The position numbers and the translations under genes were made by a program. The notes beneath the pieces were generated by a model that worked only from the letters and a program-made list of their open reading frames with translations, was not told the DNA's origin and did not search any database. Positions 15,255 to 24,554 of a stretch of 64,000 nt of DNA are shown here, in pieces (position 1 is the stretch's first letter; each line of letters begins with the position of its first letter). The DNA is taken from assembly GCF_024349785.1 (NCBI RefSeq), contig NZ_AP018818.1, positions 372,001-436,000 of the forward strand. The letters run 5' to 3'. The stretch comes from Sphingomonas bisphenolicum. GTDB lineage: Bacteria > Pseudomonadota > Alphaproteobacteria > Sphingomonadales > Sphingomonadaceae.

Positions 15255-15450
15255 CGGGAGTTCAATGCCGCACTGGGGGCGGCGGCGTTCGGGGAACGGA
15301 CGTGAGCTTCTATGCCGATCGGCAGTTTGATGGCGCGAGGTCGGGCAGAAACTGGAAGGATGGTGCGCGCCCGCCTATGAGGGGCGGAATTTTCCTGTCC
15401 GGGGCATAGCGCATCATGTCTTTCCGTCCTTTCCTCCAGAGCGCCGCCGC
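15255..15450. other. Scar-like intergenic sequence before the ROK kinase
   Basis: This 196-base stretch holds neither the missing MaoC start nor another gene I can recognise. On the plus strand two short open frames meet in a GTGA stop/start overlap at about 15302, like a fragment of some operon, but neither product (24 and 36 residues) resembles a known family. It is most simply the far side of the deletion that removed the MaoC 5' end. Confidence 0.35.
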
Positions 15451-16371
15451 ATGAGCGCCCTGCCCTATCTGGCCGGTGTCGAACTGGGCGGGACCAAGAT
15501 ATTCGTGCTGCGGGCCCGCGGGCGGGAGATTGTCGAGCGGGTGTCGATCCCGACCACCACCCCCGCCGAAACGCTGGGTGCGGCGGGCGCGCTGCTGCGG
15601 CGCTGGCATGAGGCGGAACCGTTTGCAGCGCTCGGCATCGGGTCGTTCGGGCCGCTGCGCCTGGATCGGGCGGCGGCGGATTTCGGCCATATGCTGCCGA
15701 CCCCCAAGCCGGGCTGGACCGGGGCGGATATCTATGGCGCGCTGGCGGGTGTGCTGCCCTGCCCCGCCGCGATCGACACCGACGTCAATGGCGCGGCGCT
15801 GGCGGAGCTGCGCTGGGGTGCGGGGGCCGAAGGCGGGACGCCGTCCGATTGCCTCTGCTACATCACCATCGGCACCGGCCTGGGCGCCGGTTTTGCGATG
15901 CAGGGCCGGCCGTTGCATGGTGCCATGCATCCGGAACTGGGGCATATATTCACCCGCCGGGCGCCGGGCGACGGCTTTGCAGGCGCCTGCCCGTTCCATG
16001 GCGACTGTATCGAGGGGCTGGTGGCGGGACCGGCGCTGGCCAGGCGGTTCGGCGTGCCGGGCGACCGGATACCCGCCGAAGATCCGCGCTGGGACGATGT
16101 CGCCCATGATATCGCGCAGATGGTCGGCACGATATTGCTGACGACGGCGGCGCGGCAGGTGCTGATCGGCGGGGGCGTGGGCATGGGGCGGACCGACCTG
16201 CTCGACCGCGTGCGGACCAGGCTGGTGGCGCAACTGGCGGGCTATCTGTCCTTCGTCACCAAAGACACGGTGGGCGCGATCGTCCGTCCGCCTGTGCTGG
16301 GCGATCAGGCCGGGCCGCTGGGCGCGGTGGCGCTGGCGATGGATGCGCTGGAGGGCACCGGGCGGGTCTGA
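15451..16371 (+). CDS. ROK-family sugar kinase (fructokinase-like)
   Basis: A 306-residue ROK kinase. The phosphate loop GVELGGTKI, the catalytic-base motif DTDVNGAALAE, the GTGLGAGF loop and a zinc motif spread over HPELGHIF and CPFHGDCIEGLVAGPAL are all in order. The His/Cys set matches ROK fructokinases that bind zinc. It uses ATP to phosphorylate a hexose in the cytosol, most likely fructose or mannose. It stands alone on the plus strand; the next gene is the convergent LysR gene after a 149-base AT-rich space. Confidence 0.88.
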   Translation: MSALPYLAGVELGGTKIFVLRARGREIVERVSIPTTTPAETLGAAGALLRRWHEAEPFAALGIGSFGPLRLDRAAADFGHMLPTPKPGWTGADIYGALAGVLPCPAAIDTDVNGAALAELRWGAGAEGGTPSDCLCYITIGTGLGAGFAMQGRPLHGAMHPELGHIFTRRAPGDGFAGACPFHGDCIEGLVAGPALARRFGVPGDRIPAEDPRWDDVAHDIAQMVGTILLTTAARQVLIGGGVGMGRTDLLDRVRTRLVAQLAGYLSFVTKDTVGAIVRPPVLGDQAGPLGAVALAMDALEGTGRV

Positions 16372-16520
16372 TGCGACAAGGAGTGCGACAATTATAGCGT
16401 GTTTTCCAGTCAGTGACGCCTTATAACATATTGAAAATCATACATATTTTTTGAACGTATCGAGAGCGTTGATCGACAAAATCAATATTACCGTTATTTA
16501 TCAATTACTTATATGCATTT
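16372..16520. other. AT-rich space between ROK kinase and LysR gene
   Basis: The base composition changes sharply here to AT-rich (about 16390-16520), unlike the GC-rich genes on both sides. ATGCAT occurs twice separated by four bases (16514-16529) at the 3' end of the LysR gene. I see no gene and no clear terminator. Confidence 0.35.
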
Positions 16521-17438
16521 TCATGCATCTTTCGGCTTGGCGTCATGCCGTGATATCGCCTGGAGGATAACGGCGCGGAAGGCCTGAGCCGTCGGCGGCA
16601 AATCATCCTTGTGGATCATCCACAGGCGCGTCCTGACCTGCGGGAAGAGCGGGCGCAGGATCAGTTTTTCGACATGCAGGCGAGACAGCGACCTGGCGAG
16701 AATAGTCGCGCCGAAGCCTGCGGAGACCAACCCCAGCAAGGTCGCGAAGCTACCGACTTCCAGCGTGACATCGGGCTTGAACCCCGCCTGATCGCACAGG
16801 GCGAAGAAATGGTCGTTGAAGTCGGCGCTGCTGGTGGTGGCGTAGAGGACGACAGGGACGCCGGCGAGATCGGCGATGCCGGGATCGGCGGTTTGCCGGG
16901 CCAGTTCATGGTCCTGCCGTACGGCCAGCAGCATCTCTTCGTCCAGCAGGCAGATGGCCTGGAGGCCCGGCGGGAGCGAAGGCGGTTCGACGCCGCGAAT
17001 GATACCGATGTCGAGATCGCCGCGCTCGATCCGCGCGACCTGATCGTCGCGGCCGAGTTCGTGAAGTTTGAGGTCGACCTGTGGAAAGTTTTGACGGAAA
17101 TCATACAGGGCGTCGGCGATCTGCGGCACGAACGGCGCTGAGGCGGTGAAGCCCATGGCGAGCCGGCCCAGATGGCCATTTTGTGCCTGACGCGCGACCT
17201 GCGCCGCATGATCCGCCTGGGCCAGCGTCTTGCGCGCTTCGGGCAGGAACAGGCGGCCCGCTTCGGTCAGGGCGACGCGGCGGCTGGTGCGATCGAACAG
17301 GCGGACACCCAGTTCCTGCTCCAGCGCCCGGATCTGCTGGCTGAGCGGCGGTTGCGACATGCCCAGGCGCTGCGCGGCGCGGCCGAAATGCATTTCTTCG
17401 GCCACGCAGAGGAAATAGCGCAAATGTCTCAGGTCCAT
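16521..17438 (-). CDS. LysR-family transcriptional regulator
   Basis: A 305-residue LTTR. Residues 1-60 are the HTH (MDLRHLRYFLCVAEEMHFGRAAQRLGMSQ region), followed by the two-lobed periplasmic-binding-protein-like effector domain. It matches the CatR/BenM-like branch in its RHLRYF start. It is divergent from the RND efflux operon (252 bases between start codons), so it most likely controls efflux in response to a toxic aromatic or similar effector. Confidence 0.92.
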   Translation of the reverse strand: MDLRHLRYFLCVAEEMHFGRAAQRLGMSQPPLSQQIRALEQELGVRLFDRTSRRVALTEAGRLFLPEARKTLAQADHAAQVARQAQNGHLGRLAMGFTASAPFVPQIADALYDFRQNFPQVDLKLHELGRDDQVARIERGDLDIGIIRGVEPPSLPPGLQAICLLDEEMLLAVRQDHELARQTADPGIADLAGVPVVLYATTSSADFNDHFFALCDQAGFKPDVTLEVGSFATLLGLVSAGFGATILARSLSRLHVEKLILRPLFPQVRTRLWMIHKDDLPPTAQAFRAVILQAISRHDAKPKDA

Positions 17439-17689
17439 CAGATCAGGTCGCCATCGATATCAATCATGCTTTATTATATATTGGACACGAAATAGACAAC
17501 TGCGCATAGGCGCGGATCAAGGGTGGCGTTTCGAAACTAGAATCCAACGCCTCCGCAGAGCATGACGGGAACGATATGGCGGTTTGATCGCCGCCCCCCG
17601 TTGTGCCTCTCGCGACCCTTTCCATGGGGGGAGGCAGGCATCAAGCATCCGGCGGCGGGCGCCGGCGCGATGAAGGCGGGAGTCGTGGA
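17439..17689. promoter_or_regulatory. Divergent regulatory region lysR / RND operon
   Basis: The first 60 bases are AT-rich (TTTATTATATATTGG near 17470) and should carry the lysR promoter and LTTR site. The part from about 17580 is GC-rich and could code as an N-terminal extension of the RND protein, but that extension is not membrane-like, so it is treated here as leader. GGGAG at 17679-17683 precedes the chosen TTG start. Confidence 0.4.
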
Positions 17690-20600
17690 TTGATCGGTAT
17701 CGTCAAGGTTGCGCTGCATCGGCCGCTGACCTTCATCGTCATGGCGATATTGATCGCGATCGTCGGCCTGATGGCGGCGATCCGCACCCCCGTCGACATT
17801 TTTCCCAATATCCGCATCCCGGTGATCGCGGTGGCGTGGCAATATTCCGGCCTGCCGCCCGAAGATATGGGCAATCGGATCATCAGTCCCTATGAGCGGG
17901 TGCTGACCACGACGGTCAACGATATCGAGCATATCGAAAGCCAGTCGATGCAGGGCATCGGCATCGTGAAAATCTATTTCCAGCCGGGCGCAGACATCCG
18001 CACCGCCACCGCGCAGGTGACATCGGTGTCGCAGACCGTGCTGCGCCAGATGCCGCCCGGCATCACGCCGCCGCTGATCCTGAACTATAGCGCGTCGACC
18101 GTGCCGATCCTGCAACTGGCGCTGTCGGGCAAGGGACTGTCCGAGCAGCAATTGTTCGACCTGGGCCAGAACCAGATCCGTCCGCCGCTCATCACTATTC
18201 CGGGCCTCGCCATGCCCTATCCTTCGGGCGGGAAGCAGCGGCAGATCCAGATCGACCTCAATCCGGTCGCGCTCCAGTCCAAGGGGCTGACGGCGCAGGA
18301 TGTCGGCACGGCGATCGCGGCGCAGAACCAGATCAACCCGGCCGGTTTCGTCAAGATCGGCGCGACCCAATATAGCGTGCGGCTGAACAATGCGCCCGGC
18401 ACGATCGAGGCGCTGAACGACCTGCCCGTCAAGGTGGTGAACGGCGCGACCATCTATATGCGCGACATCGCCTATGTCCGCGACGGCAACGGGCCGCAGA
18501 CCAATGTGGTGCATGTCGAGGGGCGGCGGTCGGTGCTGCTGACGGCGCTGAAGAACGGCGCGACATCGACGCTGGCGATCGTGGACGGAGTGAAGGAAGC
18601 CCTGCCCAAGATCAGTGAAACATTACCCGAGAGCCTGAAGATATTGATGATCGGCGACCAGTCGATCTTCGTCAAGGCGGCGGTCGAGGGCGTGATCCAT
18701 GAAGGCGCGCTGGCCGCGGCGCTGACGTCGCTGATGATCCTGCTGTTCCTGGGATCGTGGCGGTCGACCGTCATCATCGCCTTGTCGATCCCGTTGGCGA
18801 TCCTGTCGGCCGTGGCGGCGCTGGCCATGTTCGGCCAGACGCTGAACGTCATGACGCTGGGCGGGCTGGCGCTGGCGGTCGGCATATTGGTCGACGACGC
18901 CACGGTGACGATCGAAAATATCAACTGGCATCTGGAACAGGGCAAGGGCGTCGTGGAGTCCATATTGGACGGCGCGGCGCAGATCGTGACGCCGGCCTTC
19001 GTGTCCTTGCTGTGCATCTGCATCGTGTTCGTGCCGATGTTCTTCCTGCCCGGCGTCGCGGGATTCCTGTTCGTGCCGATGGCGCTGGCGGTGGTGTTCG
19101 CGATGATCGCATCCTTCATCCTGTCGCGGACATTGGTACCGACGATGGCGATGTATCTGCTGAAGCCCCATGTCGAGCATGGCGACGCGCACATGGCTGG
19201 CAGCGCCGGGTCGCGGAACATCTTCGTGCGGTTCCAGCGCGGATTCGAGAAGACGTTCGAGACGATCCGCCATGGCTATGTCGGGTTGCTGCGCCGGGCG
19301 CTCGATGCGCGCAAGCCCTTCCTGCTGGGGTTCATGGGGCTGGTCCTCCTGTCCTTCGGGCTTCTCCCGATGCTGGGCAGCAATTTCTTCCCGGCGGTGG
19401 ATTCGGGCCAGATCGCCATGCATGTCCGCGTGCCGGTGGGCAGCCGGATCGAGGATACGGCCGCGCGGTTCGAGCGGATCAGCCATATGGTGGAGCAACT
19501 GGTTCCGGCCGCCGAACTGGAGGCCATCACCGACAATATCGGCCTGCCCGTCAGCTCGATCAATACCGTCTACAATAATAGCGGTACGATCGGCCCGCAG
19601 GATGGCGACATGCTGATCGCGCTGAAGAAGGGGCATCGCCCGACCGACGAGATCGTCGCGACGCTGCGCGAGGAATTGCCGCGCCGCTTCCCCGGCACGA
19701 GCTTCGCCTTTCTGCCCGCCGACATCACCAGCCAGATCCTGAATTTCGGCGCGCCCGCCCCGATCGACATCCAGATCGCGGGCAAGAACGCCGCGGCCAA
19801 CCGCGCCTATGCGCAGAAGCTGCTGGCGAAGGTCGCGACCATCCCCGGCCTGGCCGATGCGCGCATCCAGCAGCCGGGGCGGTCACCGCAGCTCGACGTC
19901 GATGTCGACCGGTCGCGCGCGGGCCAATATGGGCTGACCGAGCGGGACGTGACGACCAGCCTGGCCAGTTCGCTGGCAGGCACGGCGCAGACCGCGCCGG
20001 TCTTCTTCGTCGATCCCAAGAGCGGCGTATCCTATCCCGTCGTGGCGCAGGCGCCCGAATATCTGATGGGGTCGATCAGCGACCTGTCCAATGTGCCGGT
20101 ATCGGCCGCCGCGGGGAGCAATGGCGCGGTGCAGCCGCTGGGCGGCCTGGCCACGATCGCGCGGTCGAGCACGGTGCCGGTGGTGTCGCATTATAATATC
20201 GCGCCGGTGCTGGACATTTATGCGACCGTGCAGGGCCGCGACCTGGGCGCAGTGGCGGGCGATATCAACGCCGCGATCAAGGCGCTGGAGGGCGAAGTGC
20301 CCAAGGGCGCGACCGTTACCATGCGCGGTCAATATGCGACGATGAACACCGCCTTTTCCGGGCTGGGCTTTGGCCTGGCGGGCGCGATCGTGCTGATCTA
20401 CCTGCTGATCGTCGTCAATTTCCAGAGCTGGGTCGATCCCTTCGTCATCATCACCGCCCTGCCCGCCGCATTGGCCGGGATCGTGTGGATGCTGTTCGTG
20501 ACCGGCACCACCCTGTCGGTCCCGGCGCTGACCGGCGCGATCATGTGCATGGGTGTCGCCACCGCCAACTCGATCCTGGTCGTGAGTTTCGCGCGGGAGA

Positions 20601-20887
20601 AGCTGGCCGAGCTGGGCGACGCGACCAAGGCGGCGATGGAGGCGGGGCTTGTGCGGTTCCGCCCGGTGCTGATGACCGCGCTGGCCATGATCATCGGCAT
20701 GGGTCCGATGGCGCTGGGCCTGGGCGAAGGCGGCGAGCAGAATGCGCCGCTGGGCCGCGCCGTGATCGGCGGACTGGTCTGCGCCACCATCGCCACCCTC
20801 TTCTTCGTGCCCGTCATCTTCGCCTTCGTCCACCGCCGCCAAAAAGCCACCGATCCCCAGATGGAATATCAGCCCAGCCATGCATGA
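17690..20887 (+). CDS. RND efflux permease (HAE1-like)
   Basis: A 1065-residue inner-membrane pump protein. The frame is open from 17603, but the TTG at 17690 has GGGAG seven bases before it and gives the normal RND start: a short amphipathic stretch then the first membrane segment (RPLTFIVMAILIAIVGL). Two large periplasmic loops alternate with twelve membrane segments. GILVDDATVTIENI in the fourth segment carries the proton-relay Asp pair. In the tenth segment the motif is GVATANSILV, so the Lys known from AcrB (AKN) is replaced, as in some subfamilies. The adaptor gene overlaps it by eight bases, then an outer-membrane NodT protein follows, completing a tripartite pump. Confidence 0.92.
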   Translation: MIGIVKVALHRPLTFIVMAILIAIVGLMAAIRTPVDIFPNIRIPVIAVAWQYSGLPPEDMGNRIISPYERVLTTTVNDIEHIESQSMQGIGIVKIYFQPGADIRTATAQVTSVSQTVLRQMPPGITPPLILNYSASTVPILQLALSGKGLSEQQLFDLGQNQIRPPLITIPGLAMPYPSGGKQRQIQIDLNPVALQSKGLTAQDVGTAIAAQNQINPAGFVKIGATQYSVRLNNAPGTIEALNDLPVKVVNGATIYMRDIAYVRDGNGPQTNVVHVEGRRSVLLTALKNGATSTLAIVDGVKEALPKISETLPESLKILMIGDQSIFVKAAVEGVIHEGALAAALTSLMILLFLGSWRSTVIIALSIPLAILSAVAALAMFGQTLNVMTLGGLALAVGILVDDATVTIENINWHLEQGKGVVESILDGAAQIVTPAFVSLLCICIVFVPMFFLPGVAGFLFVPMALAVVFAMIASFILSRTLVPTMAMYLLKPHVEHGDAHMAGSAGSRNIFVRFQRGFEKTFETIRHGYVGLLRRALDARKPFLLGFMGLVLLSFGLLPMLGSNFFPAVDSGQIAMHVRVPVGSRIEDTAARFERISHMVEQLVPAAELEAITDNIGLPVSSINTVYNNSGTIGPQDGDMLIALKKGHRPTDEIVATLREELPRRFPGTSFAFLPADITSQILNFGAPAPIDIQIAGKNAAANRAYAQKLLAKVATIPGLADARIQQPGRSPQLDVDVDRSRAGQYGLTERDVTTSLASSLAGTAQTAPVFFVDPKSGVSYPVVAQAPEYLMGSISDLSNVPVSAAAGSNGAVQPLGGLATIARSSTVPVVSHYNIAPVLDIYATVQGRDLGAVAGDINAAIKALEGEVPKGATVTMRGQYATMNTAFSGLGFGLAGAIVLIYLLIVVNFQSWVDPFVIITALPAALAGIVWMLFVTGTTLSVPALTGAIMCMGVATANSILVVSFAREKLAELGDATKAAMEAGLVRFRPVLMTALAMIIGMGPMALGLGEGGEQNAPLGRAVIGGLVCATIATLFFVPVIFAFVHRRQKATDPQMEYQPSHA

Positions 20888-22073
20888 CAGTCAGCCTTCG
20901 CAAGATATGACCGCGAGCGGTCCCGACAGCCGGATGCTGAAGCGCGTGGGCATCGGCGCGGGCGTGATCGCCCTGGCGGTCGTGGCGGTCGGCGCAGCGA
21001 CGCGGATCAACGCGACCAACGATCTGCGCGACACGGCGCAAAAGGCGTCCATCCCGGCGGTCGCGATCGTGTCGCCACAGAGCGACGCCAAGGGCGGGGC
21101 GCTGGTGCTGCCGGGCAATGTCCAGGCCTATAACAGCGCGGCCATCTATGCGCGGACCAACGGTTATGTCAGCCGCTGGCTGGCCGATATCGGCGACAAT
21201 GTGCGGGCGGGCCAGTCGCTCGCGGTGCTCGATGCGCCGGAGATCGACCAGCAACTCGCGCAGGCGCAGGCCGATTACCAGACCGCGCTGGCGAACCAGC
21301 GGCTGGCGGGGACGACGGCCAAGCGGTGGAGCGCGATGCTGGCCAAGGACGCGGTGTCGCAGCAGGAATCGGACGAGAAGGCCGGCGACCTGGCGGCCAA
21401 GTCGGCGCTGTCCAACGCGGCGCTGGCCAATGTGAAGCGGCTGCGCGCGTTGCAGGGCTTCACCCGCCTCGCCGCGCCCTTCGACGGGGTGGTGACGAGC
21501 CGGTCGGCGCAGATCGGCGCGCTGGTGGTGGCGGGCAATGCGGCGTCGCAGCCCTTGTTCACCGTGTCCGACATCCACCGGATGCGTATCTATGTGCGCG
21601 TGCCGCAGGGCTATTCGTCGCAGGTGAAGGTCGGGATGCCGGCCACGCTGACCCTGCCCGAATTTCCCGGCCGCAGCTTCACCGCAGCGCTGACGCGCAG
21701 CGCTGGCGCAGTCGATGCCCAGTCGGGCGCGGTGCTGGTCGAATTGCAGGCCGCCAATCCCGACCGCGCGTTGAAGCCGGGCGCGTTCGCCCAGGTCCGC
21801 TTCGATGTCGGGCACGGCGGCGGCAATGGATTGAGTTTGCCAGGTAGTGCGATCCTCTATGGCAATGACGGTCCGACCGTCGCCGTGGTCGGCCGCGACA
21901 GCCGCGTGACCGTGCGGCCGATCAGCATCGCCCGCGACGAAGGCGCGACGGTGCTGGTGGCGAGCGGGATCAAGCCCGGCGAGCGGGTGATCGATTCTCC
22001 GCCGGATTCGATCCAGTCGGGCGACAAGGTGAGCGTGCAGAGCAGCGGCAAGGGTGCGGCCCATGCCGGCTAG
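20880..22073 (+). CDS. RND periplasmic adaptor (membrane fusion protein)
   Basis: A 397-residue adaptor with one N-terminal membrane anchor (about residues 20-42), a split barrel-sandwich/lipoyl domain (NGYVSRWLADIGDNVRAGQ and LAAPFDGVVTSRSAQIG) around a helical hairpin rich in Ala and Gln, and a C-terminal beta-barrel and membrane-proximal domain. It bridges the RND pump and the outer-membrane channel. It overlaps the pump gene by eight bases and the NodT gene by eleven, so the three proteins are made as a unit. Confidence 0.92.
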   Translation: MHDSQPSQDMTASGPDSRMLKRVGIGAGVIALAVVAVGAATRINATNDLRDTAQKASIPAVAIVSPQSDAKGGALVLPGNVQAYNSAAIYARTNGYVSRWLADIGDNVRAGQSLAVLDAPEIDQQLAQAQADYQTALANQRLAGTTAKRWSAMLAKDAVSQQESDEKAGDLAAKSALSNAALANVKRLRALQGFTRLAAPFDGVVTSRSAQIGALVVAGNAASQPLFTVSDIHRMRIYVRVPQGYSSQVKVGMPATLTLPEFPGRSFTAALTRSAGAVDAQSGAVLVELQAANPDRALKPGAFAQVRFDVGHGGGNGLSLPGSAILYGNDGPTVAVVGRDSRVTVRPISIARDEGATVLVASGIKPGERVIDSPPDSIQSGDKVSVQSSGKGAAHAG

Positions 22074-23475
22074 GGCCGCGGCGCGCGCGGGGCTGTGTCT
22101 GGGGCTGGCGCTGCTGGGCGGCTGTTCCATGGCGCCCGCCTATCAGCCGCCGCAGATCGCCGCGCCGCAAGCCTATAAGGAGATGGCCGGCTGGACCGTC
22201 GCCACGCCGATGGATGCGGTCCCGCGCGGGCCGTGGTGGGAAGCGTTCGGCGACCCGGTGCTGAACGACCTGGAGGTGCGGGCGCAAGCGGCAAGCCCGA
22301 CGCTGGCGGCAGCGCTGGCCCGCTACGACCAGGCGCGCGCGGTGGCGCGGGTCGAGGCGTCGGACCTGCTGCCGACCGTGGGCGTGGGCGGCGATGCCGC
22401 GCGCCAGCGCGTGTCGGGCAACCGATTCCAGGGCAATGGCGATGCGCGGACTTACAATGATTTTTCGATCGGCGCAGCGCTCGACTATGAGCTGGACATG
22501 TGGGGTCGCATCCGCAACAGCGTGACGGCGGCGCGGGCGGACGCGCAGGCGAGCGAGGCCGACCTGACGGCGGCGCGGCTGAGCCTGCAGGCGGCGGTAG
22601 CCGACGCCTATGCGCGGCTGCGCGGGCTGGATGCGCAGGCGGACCTGCTGCACCGGTCGGTGGATGCATTCGAGCGCGCCTATCAACTGACCAGGACGCG
22701 GCATGACGGCGGCATCGCATCGGGCATCGACGTCAATCGTGCGCGCACGACATTGAGCAACGCCAGGGCGCGGATTTCGGCGGTGGCGAATGATCGCGCC
22801 GCGACCGAGCATGAACTGGCGGCGCTGACCGGGGCGGTCGCTTCCGACTTTTCGATTCCCGCGCGTGTGCAGACGCTGAGCGCACCTGCCATTCCGACCG
22901 GTGCGCCGTCCACCCTGTTGCAGCGACGGCCCGATGTGGCGGCGGCGGAGCGGCGCATGTTCGCCAACAACGCCCGGATCGGCGTGGCGCGCGCGGCCTT
23001 TTTTCCTTCGCTTACGCTGGGGCTGAGCGGCGGCTGGCAGACCACGCACGGCCAGTTGCTGACCACGCCCAACAGCGTGTGGGGCCTGGGGCCGCTGGCC
23101 GCGGCGCTGACCCTGTTCGACGGTGGCAAGCGGCGGGCACAGGTCAGATTGTCGCGCGCGGAATATGAGGAGCAGGCCGCGCTCTATCGCGACACCGTGC
23201 TGGGCGCGTTCCGGCAGGTGGAGGATGGCATTGCGGCACTACACCACCTGTCGGTGCAACTGGTCGACCAGCGCGATGCGGCGCAGGCGGCGCAGCGCAC
23301 GAGCGACCTGGCCTTCACCCGCTATCGCGACGGCGCGTCCGACTATCTGGAGGTCGTCACCGCCCAGACCGATGCGCTGGATTCGCAGAGCGCGCTGCTG
23401 ACCGCGGAGATCGAACGGATGCGGGCGAGCATCGCACTGGTCAAGGCGCTGGGCGGATCGCCGGCCGCCGCCTGA
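22063..23475 (+). CDS. NodT-family outer-membrane efflux lipoprotein
   Basis: A 470-residue TolC-like channel protein. The signal peptide ends in LLGGCS, a lipobox whose Cys would be lipid-modified. The body shows the two repeated OEP domains with Ala/Arg-rich helices and the late FPSLTLGLSGGWQTT block. I choose the ATG at 22063, nine bases inside an alternative GTG (22054), because AAGGG lies eight bases before it. It completes the efflux operon under the divergent LysR regulator. Confidence 0.92.
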   Translation: MPARAAARAGLCLGLALLGGCSMAPAYQPPQIAAPQAYKEMAGWTVATPMDAVPRGPWWEAFGDPVLNDLEVRAQAASPTLAAALARYDQARAVARVEASDLLPTVGVGGDAARQRVSGNRFQGNGDARTYNDFSIGAALDYELDMWGRIRNSVTAARADAQASEADLTAARLSLQAAVADAYARLRGLDAQADLLHRSVDAFERAYQLTRTRHDGGIASGIDVNRARTTLSNARARISAVANDRAATEHELAALTGAVASDFSIPARVQTLSAPAIPTGAPSTLLQRRPDVAAAERRMFANNARIGVARAAFFPSLTLGLSGGWQTTHGQLLTTPNSVWGLGPLAAALTLFDGGKRRAQVRLSRAEYEEQAALYRDTVLGAFRQVEDGIAALHHLSVQLVDQRDAAQAAQRTSDLAFTRYRDGASDYLEVVTAQTDALDSQSALLTAEIERMRASIALVKALGGSPAAA

Positions 23476-23709
23476 ACGGATGAAATACGGGCGTCGGACC
23501 AATTGAAGTAGAGGTCCAGTCGTTGCAAGACTAGCAGGGGATCGCGACCGTCCCAGCGACCATCTTGACCAGTGTTCGTCCACGACGAGATGCCTTGCAC
23601 GCCATGCCGCCAGCCATGCTTTTGACAAAAGCGCCGGGGGGCGGCAAAAGGGCAACCGGGCCAGCCAATCCTACGCCCCGGCCCGCCCTTTTCTGGATAG
23701 GATATTCCC
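23476..23709. promoter_or_regulatory. Leader region of mucR
   Basis: No gene is recognised in these 234 bases. TTGACA at 23622-23627 is a good -35 box, but the -10 match 17 bases later (CAAAAG) is poor; MucR-type proteins often act on their own AT-poor promoters. The segment 23500-23560 has several in-frame stops in all plus frames. Confidence 0.35.
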
Positions 23710-24510
23710 ATGGCCGACATCGAACAGCCCGACTATACGAGCCTGACCGTCCAGTTGTTGAGCGCCTATGTCGCCAACAACACAGTCGCCAGCGATGACC
23801 TGGCGGGGCTGATCCAGTCGACGCGCGCGGCGTTGATCGCGGAGACTGCGCCCGCGCCGGTCGAGACGGTCGAACATGTCCCGGCGGTGAGCGTGCGCAA
23901 GAGCATTGCGTCGCGCGAGCATATTCTGAGCCTGATCGATGGGCGGCCGTACAAGACGCTCAAGCGGCATCTGGCCACCCATGGCCTGACCCCGGCCGAT
24001 TATCGCGAACGTTACGGCCTGCCCGCATCCTATCCGATGGTGGCGCAGGCCTATTCCGACCAGCGCCGCGCAGTAGCGCAGAAGCTGGGCCTGGGCCAGC
24101 GCGGCACGCAGGCGCGCGCGGCAGCGGCCGCTGCGGAGGCCGCATCGGCCGCGCCCGCGCCAAAGCCGGCAAGCGCAGCGAAGGCAGCGGCGCCCAAGCC
24201 CAAGGCCAGCCGCAAGAAGCCCGCCGTTGCGGCCACGCCCGCCCCTGCCGCCGCTACGCCCAAGGCAAAGGCAGCACCCAAGGGCGACCGCGTCCCGGCC
24301 GGAGCGGACGTCGAGACCGCGGCGACGCCGAAACCGGCCGCCAAGAAGCCCGGTCGCAAACCCAAGGCGGTGGCCGCGCCGACGATTTCTACGGTCGAAA
24401 CGCCCATAGCGGCGGCGGAGCCGGTCAAAGCGAAGAGCCCGGCCAAGGCACCGCGCAGGAAGCTGGGCATCAAGGCGGCCAAGAGCGAGGCGGTCGACGC
24501 CACGTCCTGA
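23710..24510 (+). CDS. mucR: MucR/Ros-family DNA-binding protein with long Ala/Lys/Pro tail
   Basis: A 266-residue protein, nearly twice the usual MucR length of about 140. Residues 60-130 are the MucR domain (YKTLKRHLATHGLTPADYRERYGLPASYPM). The zinc-finger cysteines are absent: where Ros has Cys-x2-Cys there is Ser74-x2-Asp77, with His87 and His91 kept, as in zinc-less MucR relatives of rhizobia. Residues 131-266 are low-complexity, rich in Ala, Lys and Pro, with SRKKP and KKPGRKPKA, which look like histone-H1 or AT-hook repeats. MucR proteins act as global, H-NS-like regulators; the tail would add non-specific DNA binding. The gene is alone and convergent with the quiC-like gene. Confidence 0.88.
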   Translation: MADIEQPDYTSLTVQLLSAYVANNTVASDDLAGLIQSTRAALIAETAPAPVETVEHVPAVSVRKSIASREHILSLIDGRPYKTLKRHLATHGLTPADYRERYGLPASYPMVAQAYSDQRRAVAQKLGLGQRGTQARAAAAAAEAASAAPAPKPASAAKAAAPKPKASRKKPAVAATPAPAAATPKAKAAPKGDRVPAGADVETAATPKPAAKKPGRKPKAVAAPTISTVETPIAAAEPVKAKSPAKAPRRKLGIKAAKSEAVDATS

Positions 24511-24517
24511 CAGACGA

Positions 24518-24543
24518 GCGCGCCGTCCGGATGGGCGGCGCGC
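24518..24543. terminator. Bidirectional GC-rich stem-loop between mucR and the quiC-like gene
   Basis: GCGCGCCGTCC (24518-24528) pairs with GGGCGGCGCGC (24533-24543) around GGAT, with one G-U pair. It lies between two convergent genes and can serve both, although no U-run follows on either strand. Confidence 0.55.
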
Positions 24544-24554
24544 CGCGCGGGCGA

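Noticed and set aside
17603..17689. N-terminal extension of the RND pump by 29 residues
   Set aside because: It is Gly/Arg-rich and precedes the normal first residues of RND pumps; a TTG with a good ribosome site fits the family.
23476..23709. Possible IS or transposase remnant before mucR
   Set aside because: The translated pieces vaguely recall an integrase end, but no motif, terminal repeat or target duplication is visible.
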